Counted from the first letter of the stretch, positions 9,070 to 20,043 are shown. The stretch is 21,514 nucleotides of DNA from Liolophura sinensis (GCF_032854445.1 NW_027018490.1:1-21514); one strand, 5' to 3'. A program made the numbers and translations. Notes: generated by a model from the sequence alone, not told the origin.

Positions 9070-9617
9070 TTCAATGATCATTAATGTCATATTCACGTGC
9101 CCAGCAACTGCTCTTACTCCATGGAAACCAGGGATATTTGCAATTTTTAACAGCTGCCGATGCCTGGCCCAATTCCGCATCTTTTGGCACCTTATAAACG
9201 TGGTTCAGTGTTTAGTTGTACTTTTTACAGCAGACTGTATCAAGTACTTTGTGTTTTTCATGTACAAATGGTCTGGTTTTTCTACACGTAGATAAAGACA
9301 TTGAGATTGTCTTCGACTTAAAAGTAAGACAATTGCTGGGTGAGTTAAATGGGCTTAGCCCAAAGATTTCAGGTCTTCTGGGCTACCGAAGGGCACATAA
9401 CTTATAGTCAAAAGTTGAATATAGTAATGACCAGTCGCGATTGCACAGAGTACAGTGTAGCCGATTTCAATTAACAAAAAGACAGGCAAAAATGCAAAAG
9501 TGGAAAAAACTGTTCCAGTGCTGCTGACAAGAGGCTAATCCGACGTATTTTGTGACGAGAAATCGAATGGTGCAAACCGCGTTGCTCTCCGACCAATACT
9601 TTTGGCTGTAGTGACAA
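9070..9617 (+). repeat. Satellite monomer m17, type C1
   Basis: 548 bp. C head with the C1 tail (CTTAAAAGTAAG, GATTTCAGGTC, GCTGACAAGAGG), matching m7. Has the private substitution TTGCACAGAG. Confidence 0.94.
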
Positions 9618-10167
9618 TTGAATGATCATTTATGTCATAATCACGTGCCCAGCAACGGCTCTTACTCCAGGGAAACCAGGGAAATTTGCAAATTTTCAAC
9701 AGCTGCCGATGCCTGGCTCAATTCCACATCTTTTGGCACCTTACTGAAGTGGGTCAGTGTTCAGTTGTACTTTTTACAGCAGACTGTATCAAGTACCTTG
9801 TGTTTTTCATGTACAAATGGTGTGGTTTTTTCTACACGTAGATAATGACATTGAGATTGTCTTGGACTTAGAAGTAAGGCAATTGCTGGGTGAGTTAAAT
9901 GGGCTTAGCCCAAAGATTTGACGTCTTCTGGGCTACCGAAGGGCACATAACTTATAGTCAAAAGTTGAATATAGTAACGACCAGTCGCGATTGTACAGAG
10001 TACAGTGTAGCCGATTTCAATTAACAAAAAGACCAGGCAAAAATGCAAAATTGGAAAAATTTTTCCAGTGCTGCTGGTAAAAGGCTAATCCGACGTATTT
10101 TGTGACGACAAATCGAATGGTGCAAACCGCGTTGCTCTCCGACCAATACTTTTGGCTGTAGTGACAA
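9618..10167 (+). repeat. Satellite monomer m18, type D
   Basis: 550 bp. D head (TCCAGGGAAACC), GATAATGACATTG, AAAAATTTTTCC, GTAAAAGGC and GACGACAAATCG, then a normal D-to-A junction. It is the unrecombined counterpart of m8. Confidence 0.94.
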
Positions 10168-10715
10168 TTGAATGATCATTTATGTCATAATCACGTGCAC
10201 AGCAACGACTCTTACTCCATGGAAACCAGGCAAATTTGCAATTTTTCAACAGCTGCCGATACCTGGCTCAATTCCGCATCTTTTGGCACCTTATTCATGT
10301 GGGTCTGTGGTCAGTTGTACTTTTACACCAGACTGTATCAAATACCTTTTGTTTTTTATGTACAAATGGTCTGGTTTTTCTACACGTAGATAAAGACATT
10401 GACATTGTCTTGGACCTTAGAAGTAAGACAATTGCTGAGTGAGTTAAATGGGCTTAGCCCAAAGATTTCAGGTCTTCTGGGCTACCGAAGGGCACATAAC
10501 TTATAGTCAAAAGTTGAATATAGTAATGACCAGTCGCGATTGTACAGAGTACAGTGTAGCCGATTTCAATTAACAAAAGACCAGGTAAAAATCCAAAAGT
10601 GGAAAAACTGTTCCAGTGCTGCTGGTAAGAGGCTAATCCGACGTATTTTGTGACGAGAAATCGAATGGTGCAAACCGCGTTGCTCTCCGACCAATACTTT
10701 TGGCTGTAGTGACAA
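10168..10715 (+). repeat. Satellite monomer m19, type A
   Basis: 548 bp. A type with CAACGACTC, an inserted C in GGACCTTAG, and AAAGTTGAATA where other A copies have AAAGCTGAATA. Confidence 0.96.
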
Positions 10716-11262
10716 TTGAATGATCATTTATGTCATAATCACGTGCCCAGCAACGGCTCTTACTCCATGGAAACCAGGGAAATTTGCATTTTTTCAACAG
10801 CTGCCGATGCCTGGCTCAATTCCGCATCTTTTGGCAACTTACTGAAGTGGGTCAGTGTTCAGTTGTACTTTTTACAGCAGACTGTATCAAGTACCTTGTG
10901 TTTTTCATGTACAAATGGTGTGGTTTTTCTACACGTAGATAATAACATTGAGATTGTCTTCGACTTAGAAGTAAGACAATTGCTGGGTGAGTTAAATGGG
11001 CTTAGCCCAAAGATTTGACGTCTTCTGGCTAACTAAGGGCACATAACTTATAGTCAAAAGTTGAATATAGTAATGACCAGTCGCGATGGTACATAGTACA
11101 GTGTAGCTGATTTCAATTAACAAAAAGACCAGGCAAAAATGCAAAGTGGAAAACTGTTCCAGTGCTGCTGGTAAGAGGCTAATCCGACGTATTTTGTGAC
11201 AAGAAATCGAATGGTTGCAAACCGCGTTGCTCTCCGACCAATACTTTTGGCTGTAGCGACAA
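10716..11262 (+). repeat. Satellite monomer m20, type B2
   Basis: 547 bp. B2 type with three 1-bp deletions (CTTCTGGCTAAC, GCAAAGTGG, GGAAAACTG) and one insertion (ATGGTTGCAA). Confidence 0.94.
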
Positions 11263-11811
11263 TTCAATGATCATTAATGTCATATTCACGTGCCAGCAAC
11301 TGCTCTTACTCCATGGAAACCAGGGATATTGCAATTTTTTAACAGCTGCCGATGCCTGGCCCAATTCCGCATCTTTTGGCACCTTATAAACGTGGTTCAG
11401 TGTTTAGTTGTACTTTTTTACAGCAGACTGTATCAAGTACTTTGTGTTTTTCATGTACAAATGGTCTGGTTTTTCTACACGTAGATAAAGACATTGAGAT
11501 TGTCTTGGACTTAGAAGAAAGGCAATTGCTAGGTGAGTTAAATGGGCTTAGCCCAAAGATTTGACGTCTTCTGGGCTACCAAAGGGCCCATAACTTACAG
11601 TCAAAAAGTTGAATATAGTAATGACCAGTCGCGATTGTACAGAGTACCGTGTAGCCGATTTCAATTAACAAAAAGAACAGGTAAAAATGCAAAAGTGGAA
11701 AAACTGTTCCAGTGCTGCTGGTAAGAGGCTAATCCGACGTATTTTGTTACGAGAAATCGAATGGTGCAATCCGCGTTGCTCTCCGACCAATACTTTTGGC
11801 TGTAGTGACAA
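11263..11811 (+). repeat. Satellite monomer m21, type C2
   Basis: 549 bp. C head and C2 tail (GAAGAAAGG, AAAGGGCCC, AAAGAACAGG). Two insertions and two deletions cancel. Private changes are GTACCGTG and TTTGTTACG. Confidence 0.94.
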
Positions 11812-12359
11812 TTGAATGATCATTTATGTCATAATCACGTGCCCAGCAACGGCTCTTACTCCAGGGAAACCAGGGAAATTTGCAATTTTTCAACAGCTGC
11901 CGATGCCTGGCTCAATTCCGCATCTTTTGGCACCTTACTGAAGTGGGTCAGTGTTCAGTTGTACTTTTTACAGCAGACTGTATCAAGTACCTTGTGTTTT
12001 TCATGTACAAATGGTGTGGTTTTTCTACACGTAGATAATAACATTGAGATTGTCTTGGACTTAGAAGTAAGGCAATTGCTGGATGAGTTAAATGGGCTTA
12101 GCCCAAAGATTTGACGTCTTCTGCGCTACCAAAGGGCACATAACTTATAGTCAAAAGTTGAATATAGTAACGACCAGTCGCGATTGTACAGAGTACAGTG
12201 TAGCCGATTTCAATTAACAAAAAGACCAGGCAAAAATGCAAAATTGGAAAAATTTTTCCAGTGCTGCTGGTAAAAGGCTAATCCGACGTATTTGTGACGA
12301 CAAATCGAATGGTGCAAACCGCGTTGCTCTCCGACCAATACTTTTGGCTGTAGTGACAA
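11812..12359 (+). repeat. Satellite monomer m22, type D
   Basis: 548 bp. TCCAGGGAAACC head, AAAAATTTTTCC tail. Private GCTGGATGAG and CTGCGCTACCAAAGG; one T missing in GTATTTGTGACG, as in m0. Confidence 0.94.
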
Positions 12360-12906
12360 TTGAATGATCATTTATGTCATAATCACGTGCACAGCAACGG
12401 CTCTTACTCCATGGAAACCAGGCAAATTTGCAATTTTCAACAGCTGCCGATACCTGGCTCAATTCCGCATCTTTTGGCACCTTATTCATGTGGGTCTGTG
12501 GTCAGTTGTACTTTTACACCAGACTGTATCAAATACCTTTTGTTTTTTATGTACAAATGGTCTGGTTTTTCTACACGTAGATAAAGACATTGACATTGTC
12601 TTGGACTTAGAAGTAAGACAATTGCTGAGTGAGTTAAATGGGCTTAGCCCAAAGATTTCAGGTCTTCTGGGCTACCGAAGGGCACATAACTTATAGTCAA
12701 AAGTTGAATATAGTAATGACCAGTCGCGATTGTACAGAGTACAGTGTAGCCGATTTCAATTAACAAAAAGACCAGGTAAAAATCCAAAAGTGGAAAAACT
12801 GTTCCAGTGCTGCTGGTAAGAGGCTAATCCGACGTATTTTGTGACGACAAATCGAATGGTGCAAACCGCGTTGCTCTCCGACCAATACTTTTGGCTGTAG
12901 TGACAA
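12360..12906 (+). repeat. Satellite monomer m23, type A
   Basis: 547 bp. A type with AAAGTTGAATA as in m19. The tail has GACGACAAATCG, which is normally a D or B1 marker, rather than the A version GACGAGAAATCG: a point mutation or a short conversion. Confidence 0.95.
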
Positions 12907-13454
12907 TTGAATGATCATTATGTCATAATCACGTGCCCAGCAACGGCTCTTACTCCATGGAAACCAGGGAAATTTGCAATTTTTCAACAGCTGCCGATGC
13001 CTGGCTCAATTCCGCATCTTTTGGCAACTTACTGAAGTGGGTCAGTGTTCAGTTGTACTTTTTACAGCAGACTGTATCAAGTACCTTGTGTTTTTCATGT
13101 ACAAATGGTGTGGTTTTTCTACACGTAGATAATAACATTGAGATTGTCTTCGACTTAGAAGTAAGACAATTGCTGGGTGAGTTAAATGGGCTTAGCCCAA
13201 AGATTTGACGTCTTCTGGGCTAACTAAGGGCACATAACTTATAGTCAAAAGTTGAATATAGTAATGACCAGTCGCGATGGTACATAGTACAGTGTAGCTG
13301 ATTTCAATTAACAAAAAGACCAGGCAAAAATGCAAAAGTGGAAAAACTGTTCCAGTGCTGCTGGTAAGAGGCTAATCCGACGTATTTTGTGACAAGAAAT
13401 CGAATGGTGCAAACCGCGTTGCTCTCCGACCAATACTTTTGGCTGTAGCGACAA
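12907..13454 (+). repeat. Satellite monomer m24, type B2
   Basis: 548 bp. Standard B2 with one T missing in GATCATTATGTC. Confidence 0.95.
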
Positions 13455-14002
13455 TTCAATGATCATTAATGTCATATTCACGTGCCCAGCAACTGCTCTT
13501 ACTCCATGGAAACCAGGGATATTTGCAATTTTTTAACAGCTGCCGATGCCTGGCCCAATTCCACATCTTTTGGCACCTATAAACGTGGTTCAGTGTTTAG
13601 TTGTACTTTTTACAGCAGACTTGTATCAAGTAACTTTGTGTTTTTCATGTACAAATGGTCTGGTTTTTCTACACGTAGATAAAGACATTGAGATTGTCTT
13701 GGACTTAGAAGAAAGGCAATTGCTAGGTGAGTAAATGGGCTTAGCCCAAAGATTTGACGTCTTCTGGGCTACCAAAGGGCCCATAACTTACAGTCAAAAG
13801 TTGAATATAGTAATGACCAGTCGCGATTGTACAGAGTACAGTGTAGCGATTTCAATTAACAAAAAGAACAGGTAAAAATGCAAAAGTGGAAAAACTGTTC
13901 CAGTGCTGCTGGTAAGAGGCTAATCCGACGTATTTTGTGACGAGAAATCGAATGGTGCAATCCGCGTTGCTCTCCGACCAATACTTTTGGCTGTAGTGAC
14001 AA
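13455..14002 (+). repeat. Satellite monomer m25, type C2
   Basis: 548 bp. C2 with CCACATC as in m9, and five 1-bp indels (CACCTATAAAC, GACTTGTATC, AGTAACTTTG, GTGAGTAAATG, GTAGCGATTT). Confidence 0.94.
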
Positions 14003-14551
14003 TTGAATGATCATTTATGTCATAATCACGTGCCCAGCAACGGCTCTTACTCCAGGGAAACCAGGGAAATTTGCAATTTTTCAACAGCTGCCGATGCCTG
14101 GCTCAATTCCGCATCTTTTGGCACCTTACTGAAGTGGGTCAGTGTTCAGTTGTACTTTTTACAGCAGACTGTATCAAGTACCTTGTGTTTTTCATGTACA
14201 AATGGTGTGGTTTTTCTACACGTAGATAATAACATTGAGATTGTCTTGGACTTAGAATTAAGGCAATTGCTGGGTGAGTTAAATGGGCTTAGCCCAAAGA
14301 TTTGACGTCTTCTGGGCTACCGAAGGGCACATAACTTATAGTCAAAAGTTGAATATAGTAACGACCAGTCGCGATTGTACAGAGTACAGTGTAGCCGATT
14401 TCAATTAACAAAAAGACCAGGCAAAAATGCAAAATTGGAAAAACTGTTCCAGTGCTGCTGGTAAAAGGCTAATCCGACGTATTTTGTGACGACAAATCGA
14501 ATGGTGCAAACCGCGTTGCTCTCCGACCAATACTTTTGGCTGTAGTGACAA
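14003..14551 (+). repeat. Satellite monomer m26, type D
   Basis: 549 bp. D head. The tail has GGAAAAACTGTTCC in place of AAAAATTTTTCC, making it the D copy closest to the B1 tail. Private AGAATTAAGG. Confidence 0.94.
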
Positions 14552-15100
14552 TTGAATGATCATTTATGTCATAATCACGTGCACAGCAACGGCTCTTACT
14601 CCATGGAAACCAGGCAAATTTGCAATTTTTCAACAGCTGCCGATACCTGGCTCAATTCCGCATCTTTTGGCACCTTATTCATGTGGGTCTGTGGTCAGTT
14701 GTACTTTTACACCAGACTGTATCAAATACCTTTTGTTTTTTTATGTACAAATGGTCTGGTTTTTCTACACGTAGATAAAGACATTGACATTGTCTTGGAC
14801 TTAGAAGTAAGACAATTGCTGAGTGAGTTAAATGGGCTTAGCCCAAAGATTTCAGGTCTTCTGGGCTACCGAAGGGCACATAACTTATAGTCAAAAGCTG
14901 AATATAGTAATGACCAGTCGCGATTGTACAGAGTACAGTGTAGCCGATTTCAATTAACAAAAAGACCAGGTAAAAATCCAAAAGTGGAAAAACTGTTCCA
15001 GTGCTGCTGGTAAGAGGCTAATCCGACGTATTTTGTGACGAGAAATCGAATGGTGCAAACCGCGTTGCTCTCCGACCAATACTTTTGGCTGTAGTGACAA
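14552..15100 (+). repeat. Satellite monomer m27, type A
   Basis: 549 bp. Last A monomer of the window; one extra T before ATGTACAAATGG. Confidence 0.97.
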
Positions 15101-15650
15101 TTGAATGATCATTTATGTCATAATCACGTGCCCAGCAACGGCTCTTACTCCATGGAAACCAGGGAAATTTGCAATTTTTTAACAGCTGCCGATGCCTGGC
15201 TCAATTCCGCATCTTTTGGCAACTTACTGAAGTGGGTCAGTGTTCAGTTGTACTTTTTACAGCAGACTGTATCAAGTACCTTGTGTTTTTCATGTACAAA
15301 TGGTGTGGTTTTTTCTACACGTAGATAATAACATTGAGATTGTCTTCGACTTAGAAGTAAGAGAATTGCTGGATGAGTTAAATGGGCTTAGCCCAAAGAT
15401 TTCAGGTCTTCTGGGCTAACTAAGGGCACATAACTTATAGTCAAAAGTTGAATATAGTAATGACCAGTCGCGATGGTACATAGTACAGTGTAGCTGATTT
15501 CAATTAACAAAAAGACCAGGCAAAAATGCAAAAGTGGAAAAACTGTTCCAGTGCTGCTGGTAAGAGGCTAATCCGACGTATTTTGTGACAAGAAATCGAA
15601 TGGTGCAAACCGCGTTGCTCTCCGACCAATACTTTTGGCTGTAGCGACAA
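15101..15650 (+). repeat. Satellite monomer m28, type B2 variant
   Basis: 550 bp. B2 tail, but with TTTTTTAACAGC (normal in C and F), AAGAGAATTGC (also in m36) and GATTTCAGGTC in place of the usual B2 GATTTGACGTC. A mosaic of markers. Confidence 0.93.
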
Positions 15651-16199
15651 TTCAATGATCATTAATGTCATATTCACGTGCCCAGCAACTGCTCTTACTC
15701 CATGGAAACCAGGGATATTTGCAATTTTTTAACAGCTGCCGATGCCTGGCCCAATTCCGCATCTTTTGGCACCTTATAAACGTGGTTCAGTGTTTAGTTG
15801 TACTTTTTTACAGCAGACTGTATCAAGTACTTTGTGTTTTTTCATGTACAAATGGTCTGGTTTTCTACACGTAGATAAAGACATTGAGATTGTCTTGGAC
15901 TTAGAAGAAAGGCAATTGCTAGGTGAGTTAAATGGGCTTAGCCCAAAGATTTGACGTCTTCTGGCTACCAAAGGGCCCATAACTTACAGTCAAAAGTTGA
16001 ATATAGTAATGACCAGTCGCGATTGTACAGAGTACAGTGTAGCCGATTTCAATTAACAAAAAGAACAGGTAAAAATGCAAAAGTGGAAAAACTGTTCCAG
16101 TGCTGCTGGTAAGAGGCTAATCCGACGTATTTTGTGACGAGAAATCGAATGGTGCAATCCGCGTTGCTCTCCGACCAATACTTTTGGCTGTAGTGACAA
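15651..16199 (+). repeat. Satellite monomer m29, type C2
   Basis: 549 bp. Last C monomer of the window; standard C2 tail with four compensating 1-bp indels. Confidence 0.94.
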
Positions 16200-16748
16200 T
16201 TGAATGATCATTTATGTCATAATCACGTGCCCAGCAACTGCTCTTACTCCATGGAAACCAGGGAAATTTGCAATTTTTCAACAGCTGCCGATGCCTGGCT
16301 CAATTCCGCATCTTTTGGCACCTTACTGAAGTGGGTCAGTGTTCAGTTGTACTTTTTACAGCAGACTGTATCAAGTACCTTGTGTTTTTTATGTACAAAT
16401 GGTGTGGTTTTTCTACACGTAGATAAAGACATTGAGATTGTCTTCGACTTAGAAGTAAAACAATTGCTGGGTGAGTTAAATGGGCTTAGCCCAAAGATTT
16501 GACGTCTTCTGGGCTACCGAACGGCACATAACTTATAGTCAAAAGTTGAATATAGTAATGACCAGTCGCGATTGTACAGAGTACAGTGTAGCCGATTTCA
16601 ATTAACAAAAAGACCAGGTAAAAATGCAAAAGTGGAAAAACTGTTCCAGTGCTGCTGGTAAGAGGCTAATCCGACGTATTTTGTGACGAGAAATCGAATG
16701 GTGCAAACCGCGTTTCTCTCCGACCAATACTTTTGGCTGTAGTGACAA
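16200..16748 (+). repeat. Satellite monomer m30, type E (in the D slot)
   Basis: 549 bp. CCATGG rather than CCAGGG, CAACTGCTC as in C, CACCTTACTGAAG, GATAAAGACATTGAG, AAGTAAAACAATTG and ACCGAACGGC. Follows C2 where D is expected and opens the divergent region. Confidence 0.9.
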
Positions 16749-17298
16749 TTGAATGATCATTTATGTCATAATCACGTGCCCAGCAACGGCTCTTACTCCA
16801 TGGAAACCAGGGAAATTTGCAATTTTTTAACAGCTGCCGATGCCTGGCTCAATTCCGCATCTTTTGGCACCTTACTGAAGTGGGTCAGTGTTCAGTTGTA
16901 CTTTTTACAGCAGACTGTATCAAGTACCTTGTGTTTTTCATGTACAAATGGTCTGGTTTTTCTACACGTAGATAATAACATTAAGATGGTCTTCGACTTA
17001 GAAGTAAGGCAATTGCTGGGTGAGTTAAATGGGCTTAGCCCAAAGATTTCAGGTCTTCTGGGCTACCGAAGGGCACATAACATATAGTCAAAAGTTGAAT
17101 ATAGTAATGACCAGTCGCGATTGTACATAGTACAGTGTAGCCGATTTCAATTAACAAAATGACCAGGCAAAAAATGCAAAATTGGAAAAATTGTTCCAGT
17201 GCTGCTGGTAAGAGGCTAATCCGACGTATTTTGTGACGAGAAATCGAATGGTGCAATCCGCGTTGCTCTCCGACCAATACTTTTGGCTGTAGTGACAA
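16749..17298 (+). repeat. Satellite monomer m31, type F
   Basis: 550 bp. TTTTTTAACAGC, GGTCTGG, private ACATTAAGATGG, CATAACATATAG, GATTGTACATAG and a GCAATCCGCG tail. An extra A in the run of AGGCAAAAAATGC. Confidence 0.9.
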
Positions 17299-17848
17299 TT
17301 GAATGATCATTTATGTCATAATCACGTGCACAACCACGGCTCTTACTCCATGGAAACCAGGGAAATTTGCAATTTTTCAACAGCTGCCGATACCTGGCCC
17401 AATTCCGCATCTTTTGGCACCTTACTGAAGTGGGTCAGTGTTCAGTTGTACTTTTTACAGCAGACTGTATCAAGTACCTTGTGTTTTTTATGTACAAATG
17501 GTCTGGTTTTTCTACACGTAGATAAAGACATTGAGATTGTCTTGGATTTAGAAGTAAGACAATTGCTGGGTGAGTTAAATGGGCTTAGCCCAAAGATTTG
17601 ACGTCTTCTGGGCTACCGAAGGGCACATAACTTATAGTCAAAAGTTGAATATAGTAATGACCAGTCGCGATTGTACAGAGTACAGTGTAGCCGATTTCAA
17701 TTAACAAAAAGACCAGGTAAAAATGCAAAAGTGGAAAAACTGTTCCAGTGCTGCTGGTAAGAGGCTAATCCGACGTATTTTGTGACGAGGAAAGCGAATG
17801 GTGCAAAGCGCGATGCTCTCCGACCAATACTTTTGGCTGTAGTGACAA
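17299..17848 (+). repeat. Satellite monomer m32, type G
   Basis: 550 bp. Private CACAACCACGG, GATACCTGGCCC, CTTGGATTTAG, and a tail with GGAAAGCGAATGG and GCAAAGCGCGATGC; the last is shared with m36. Confidence 0.9.
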
Positions 17849-18397
17849 TTGAATGATCATTTATGTCATAATCACGTGCCCAGCAACGGCTCTTACTCCA
17901 TGGAAACCAGGGAAATTTGCAATTTTTCAACAGCTGCCGATGCCTGGCTCAATTCCGCATCTTTTGGCACCTTACTGAAGTGGGTCAGTGTTCAGTTGTA
18001 CTTTATACAGCAGACTGTATCAAGTACCTTGTGTTTTTCATGTACAAATGGTGTGGTTTTTCTACACGTAGATAAAGACATTGAGATTGTCTTCGACTTA
18101 GAAGTAAGGCAATTGCTGGGTGAGTTAAATGGGCTTAGCCCAAAGATTTCAGGTCTTCTGGGCTACCGAAGGGCACATAACATATAGTCAAAAGTTGAAT
18201 ATAGTAATGACCAGTCGCGATGGTACATAGTACAGTGTAGCCGATTTCAATTAACAAAAAGACCAGGCAAAAATGCAAAAATGGAGAAATTCTTCCAGTG
18301 CTGCTGGTAAGAAGCTAATCTGACGTATTTTGTGACGACAAATCGAATGGTGCAAACCGTGTTGCTCTCCGACCAATACTTTTGGCTGTAGTGACAA
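17849..18397 (+). repeat. Satellite monomer m33, type F'
   Basis: 549 bp. CTTTATACAGC (shared with m38), CATAACATATAG, GATGGTACATAG, ATGGAGAAATTCTTCC, GTAAGAAGCTAATCTGACG and ACCGTGTTGC. Confidence 0.9.
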
Positions 18398-18947
18398 TTG
18401 AATGATCATTTATGTCATAATCACGTGCACAGCCACGGCTCTTACTCCATGGAAACCAGGGAAATTTGCAATTTTTCAACAGCTGCCGATACCTGGCCCA
18501 ATTCCGCATCTTTTGGCACCTTACTGAAGTGGGTCAGGTGTTCAGTTGTACTTTTTACAGCAGACTGTATCAAGTACCTTGTGTTTTTTATGTACAAATG
18601 GTGTGGTTTTTCTACACGTAGATAAAGACATTGACATTGTCTTGGACTTAGAAGTAAGACAATTGCTGGGTGAGTTAAATGGGCTTAGCCCAAAGATTTC
18701 AGGTCTTCTGGGCTACCGAAGGGCACATAACTTATAGTCAAAAGTTGAATATAGTAATGACCAGTCGCGATTGTACAGAGTACAGTGTAGCCGATTTCAA
18801 TTAACAAAAAGACCAGGTAAAAATGCAAAAGTGGAAAAACTGTTCCAGTGCTGCTGGTAAGAGGCTAATCCGACGTATTTTGTGACGAGAAATCGAATGG
18901 TGCAAACCGCGTTGCTCTCCGACGAATACTTTTGGCTGTAGTGACAA
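18398..18947 (+). repeat. Satellite monomer m34, type G
   Basis: 550 bp. CACAGCCACGG, GATACCTGGCCC, GACATTGACATTG (A-like), GATTTCAGGTC. An extra G in GGTCAGGTGTTC and a private GACGAATAC in an otherwise invariant box. Confidence 0.9.
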
Positions 18948-19496
18948 TTGAATGATCATTTATGTCATAATCACGTGCCCAGCAACGGCTCTTACTCCAG
19001 GGAAACCAGGGAAATTTGCAATTTTTCAACAGCTGCCGATGCCTGGCTCAATTCCGCATCTTTTGGCAACTTACTGAAGTGGGTCAGTGTTCAGTTGTAC
19101 TTTTTACAGCAGACTGTATCAAGTACCTTGTGTTTTTCACGTACAAATGGTGTGGTTTTTCTACACGTAGATAATAACATTGAGATTGTCTTCGACTTAG
19201 AAGTAAGACAATTGCTGGGTGAGTTAAATGGGCTTAGCCCAAAGATTTGACGTCTTCTGGGCTACCTAAGGGCACATAACTTATAGTCAAAAGTTGAATA
19301 TAGTAATGACCAGTCGCGATTGTACAGAGTACAGTGTAGCCGATTTCAATTAACAAAAAGACCAGGCAAAAATGCAAAATTGGAAAAATTGTTCCAGTGC
19401 TGCTGGTAAGAGGCTAATCCGACGTATTTTGTGACGAGAAATCGAATGGTGCAATCCGCGTTGCTCTCCGACCAATACTTTTGGCTGTAGTGACAA
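18948..19496 (+). repeat. Satellite monomer m35, D/B hybrid type
   Basis: 549 bp. Combines the D marker TCCAGGGAAACC with the B markers CAACTTACTGAAG and CTTCGACTT, plus CTACCTAAGGG, which is intermediate between the common ACCGAAGGG and B2 AACTAAGGG. The tail GCAATCCGCG matches m31. Confidence 0.88.
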
Positions 19497-20043
19497 TTGA
19501 ATGATCATTTATGTCATAATCACGTGCACAGCCACGGCTCTTACTCCATGGAAACCAGTGAAATTTGCAATTTTTCAACAGCTGCCGATACCTGGCCCAA
19601 TTCCGCATCTTTTGGCACCTTACTGAAGTGGGTCAGTGTTCAGTTGTACTTTTTACAGCAGACTGTATCAAGTACCTTGTGTTTTTTATGTACAAATGGT
19701 GTGGTTTTTCTACACGTAGATAAAGACATTGAGATTGTCTTGGACTTAGAAGTAAGAGAATTGCTGGGTGAGTTAAATGGGCTTAGCCCAAAGATTTGAC
19801 GTCTTCTGGCTACCGAAGGCACATAACTTATAGTCAAAAGTTGAATATAGTAATGACCAGTCGCGATTGTACAGAGTACAGTGTAGCCGATTTCAATTAA
19901 CAAAAAGACCAGGTAAAAATGCAAAAGTGGAAAAACTGTTCCAGTGCTGCTGGTAAGAGGCTAATCCGACGTATTTTGTGACGAGAAATCGAATGGTGCA
20001 AAGCGCGATGCTCTCCGACCAATACTTTTGGCTGTAGTGACAA
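19497..20043 (+). repeat. Satellite monomer m36, type G
   Basis: 547 bp. CACAGCCACGG, private AACCAGTGAAA, GATACCTGGCCC, AAGAGAATTGC. Two 1-bp deletions in CTGGCTACCGAAGGCAC. Tail GCAAAGCGCGATGC as in m32. Confidence 0.9.

Larger units (their letters stand above)
5768..10167 (+). repeat. Eight-monomer block, copy 2 (A-B1-A-B1-A-B2-C1-D)
   Basis: Monomers m11-m18, matching m1-m8 in order and type. It is 4400 bp against 4387 bp for copy 1; the difference comes from 1-bp insertions clustered in m14-m16. Confidence 0.88.
10168..12359 (+). repeat. Tetrameric higher-order repeat A-B2-C2-D, copy 1
   Basis: Monomers m19-m22, total 2192 bp. The next A monomer starts at 12360 and the one after at 14552, giving two identical 2192-bp intervals. 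This is the most regular part of the array and the probable parental HOR unit. Confidence 0.92.
12360..14551 (+). repeat. Tetrameric higher-order repeat A-B2-C2-D, copy 2
   Basis: Monomers m23-m26, total 2192 bp, with the same type order as the preceding unit. Differences from copy 1 are scattered substitutions and 1-bp indels. Confidence 0.92.
14552..16199 (+). repeat. Incomplete tetramer A-B2-C2 at the edge of the regular HOR
   Basis: Monomers m27-m29. The fourth slot, expected to be D, is occupied at 16200 by a monomer of a different composition (E), after which the A-B-C-D order is lost. Confidence 0.88.
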
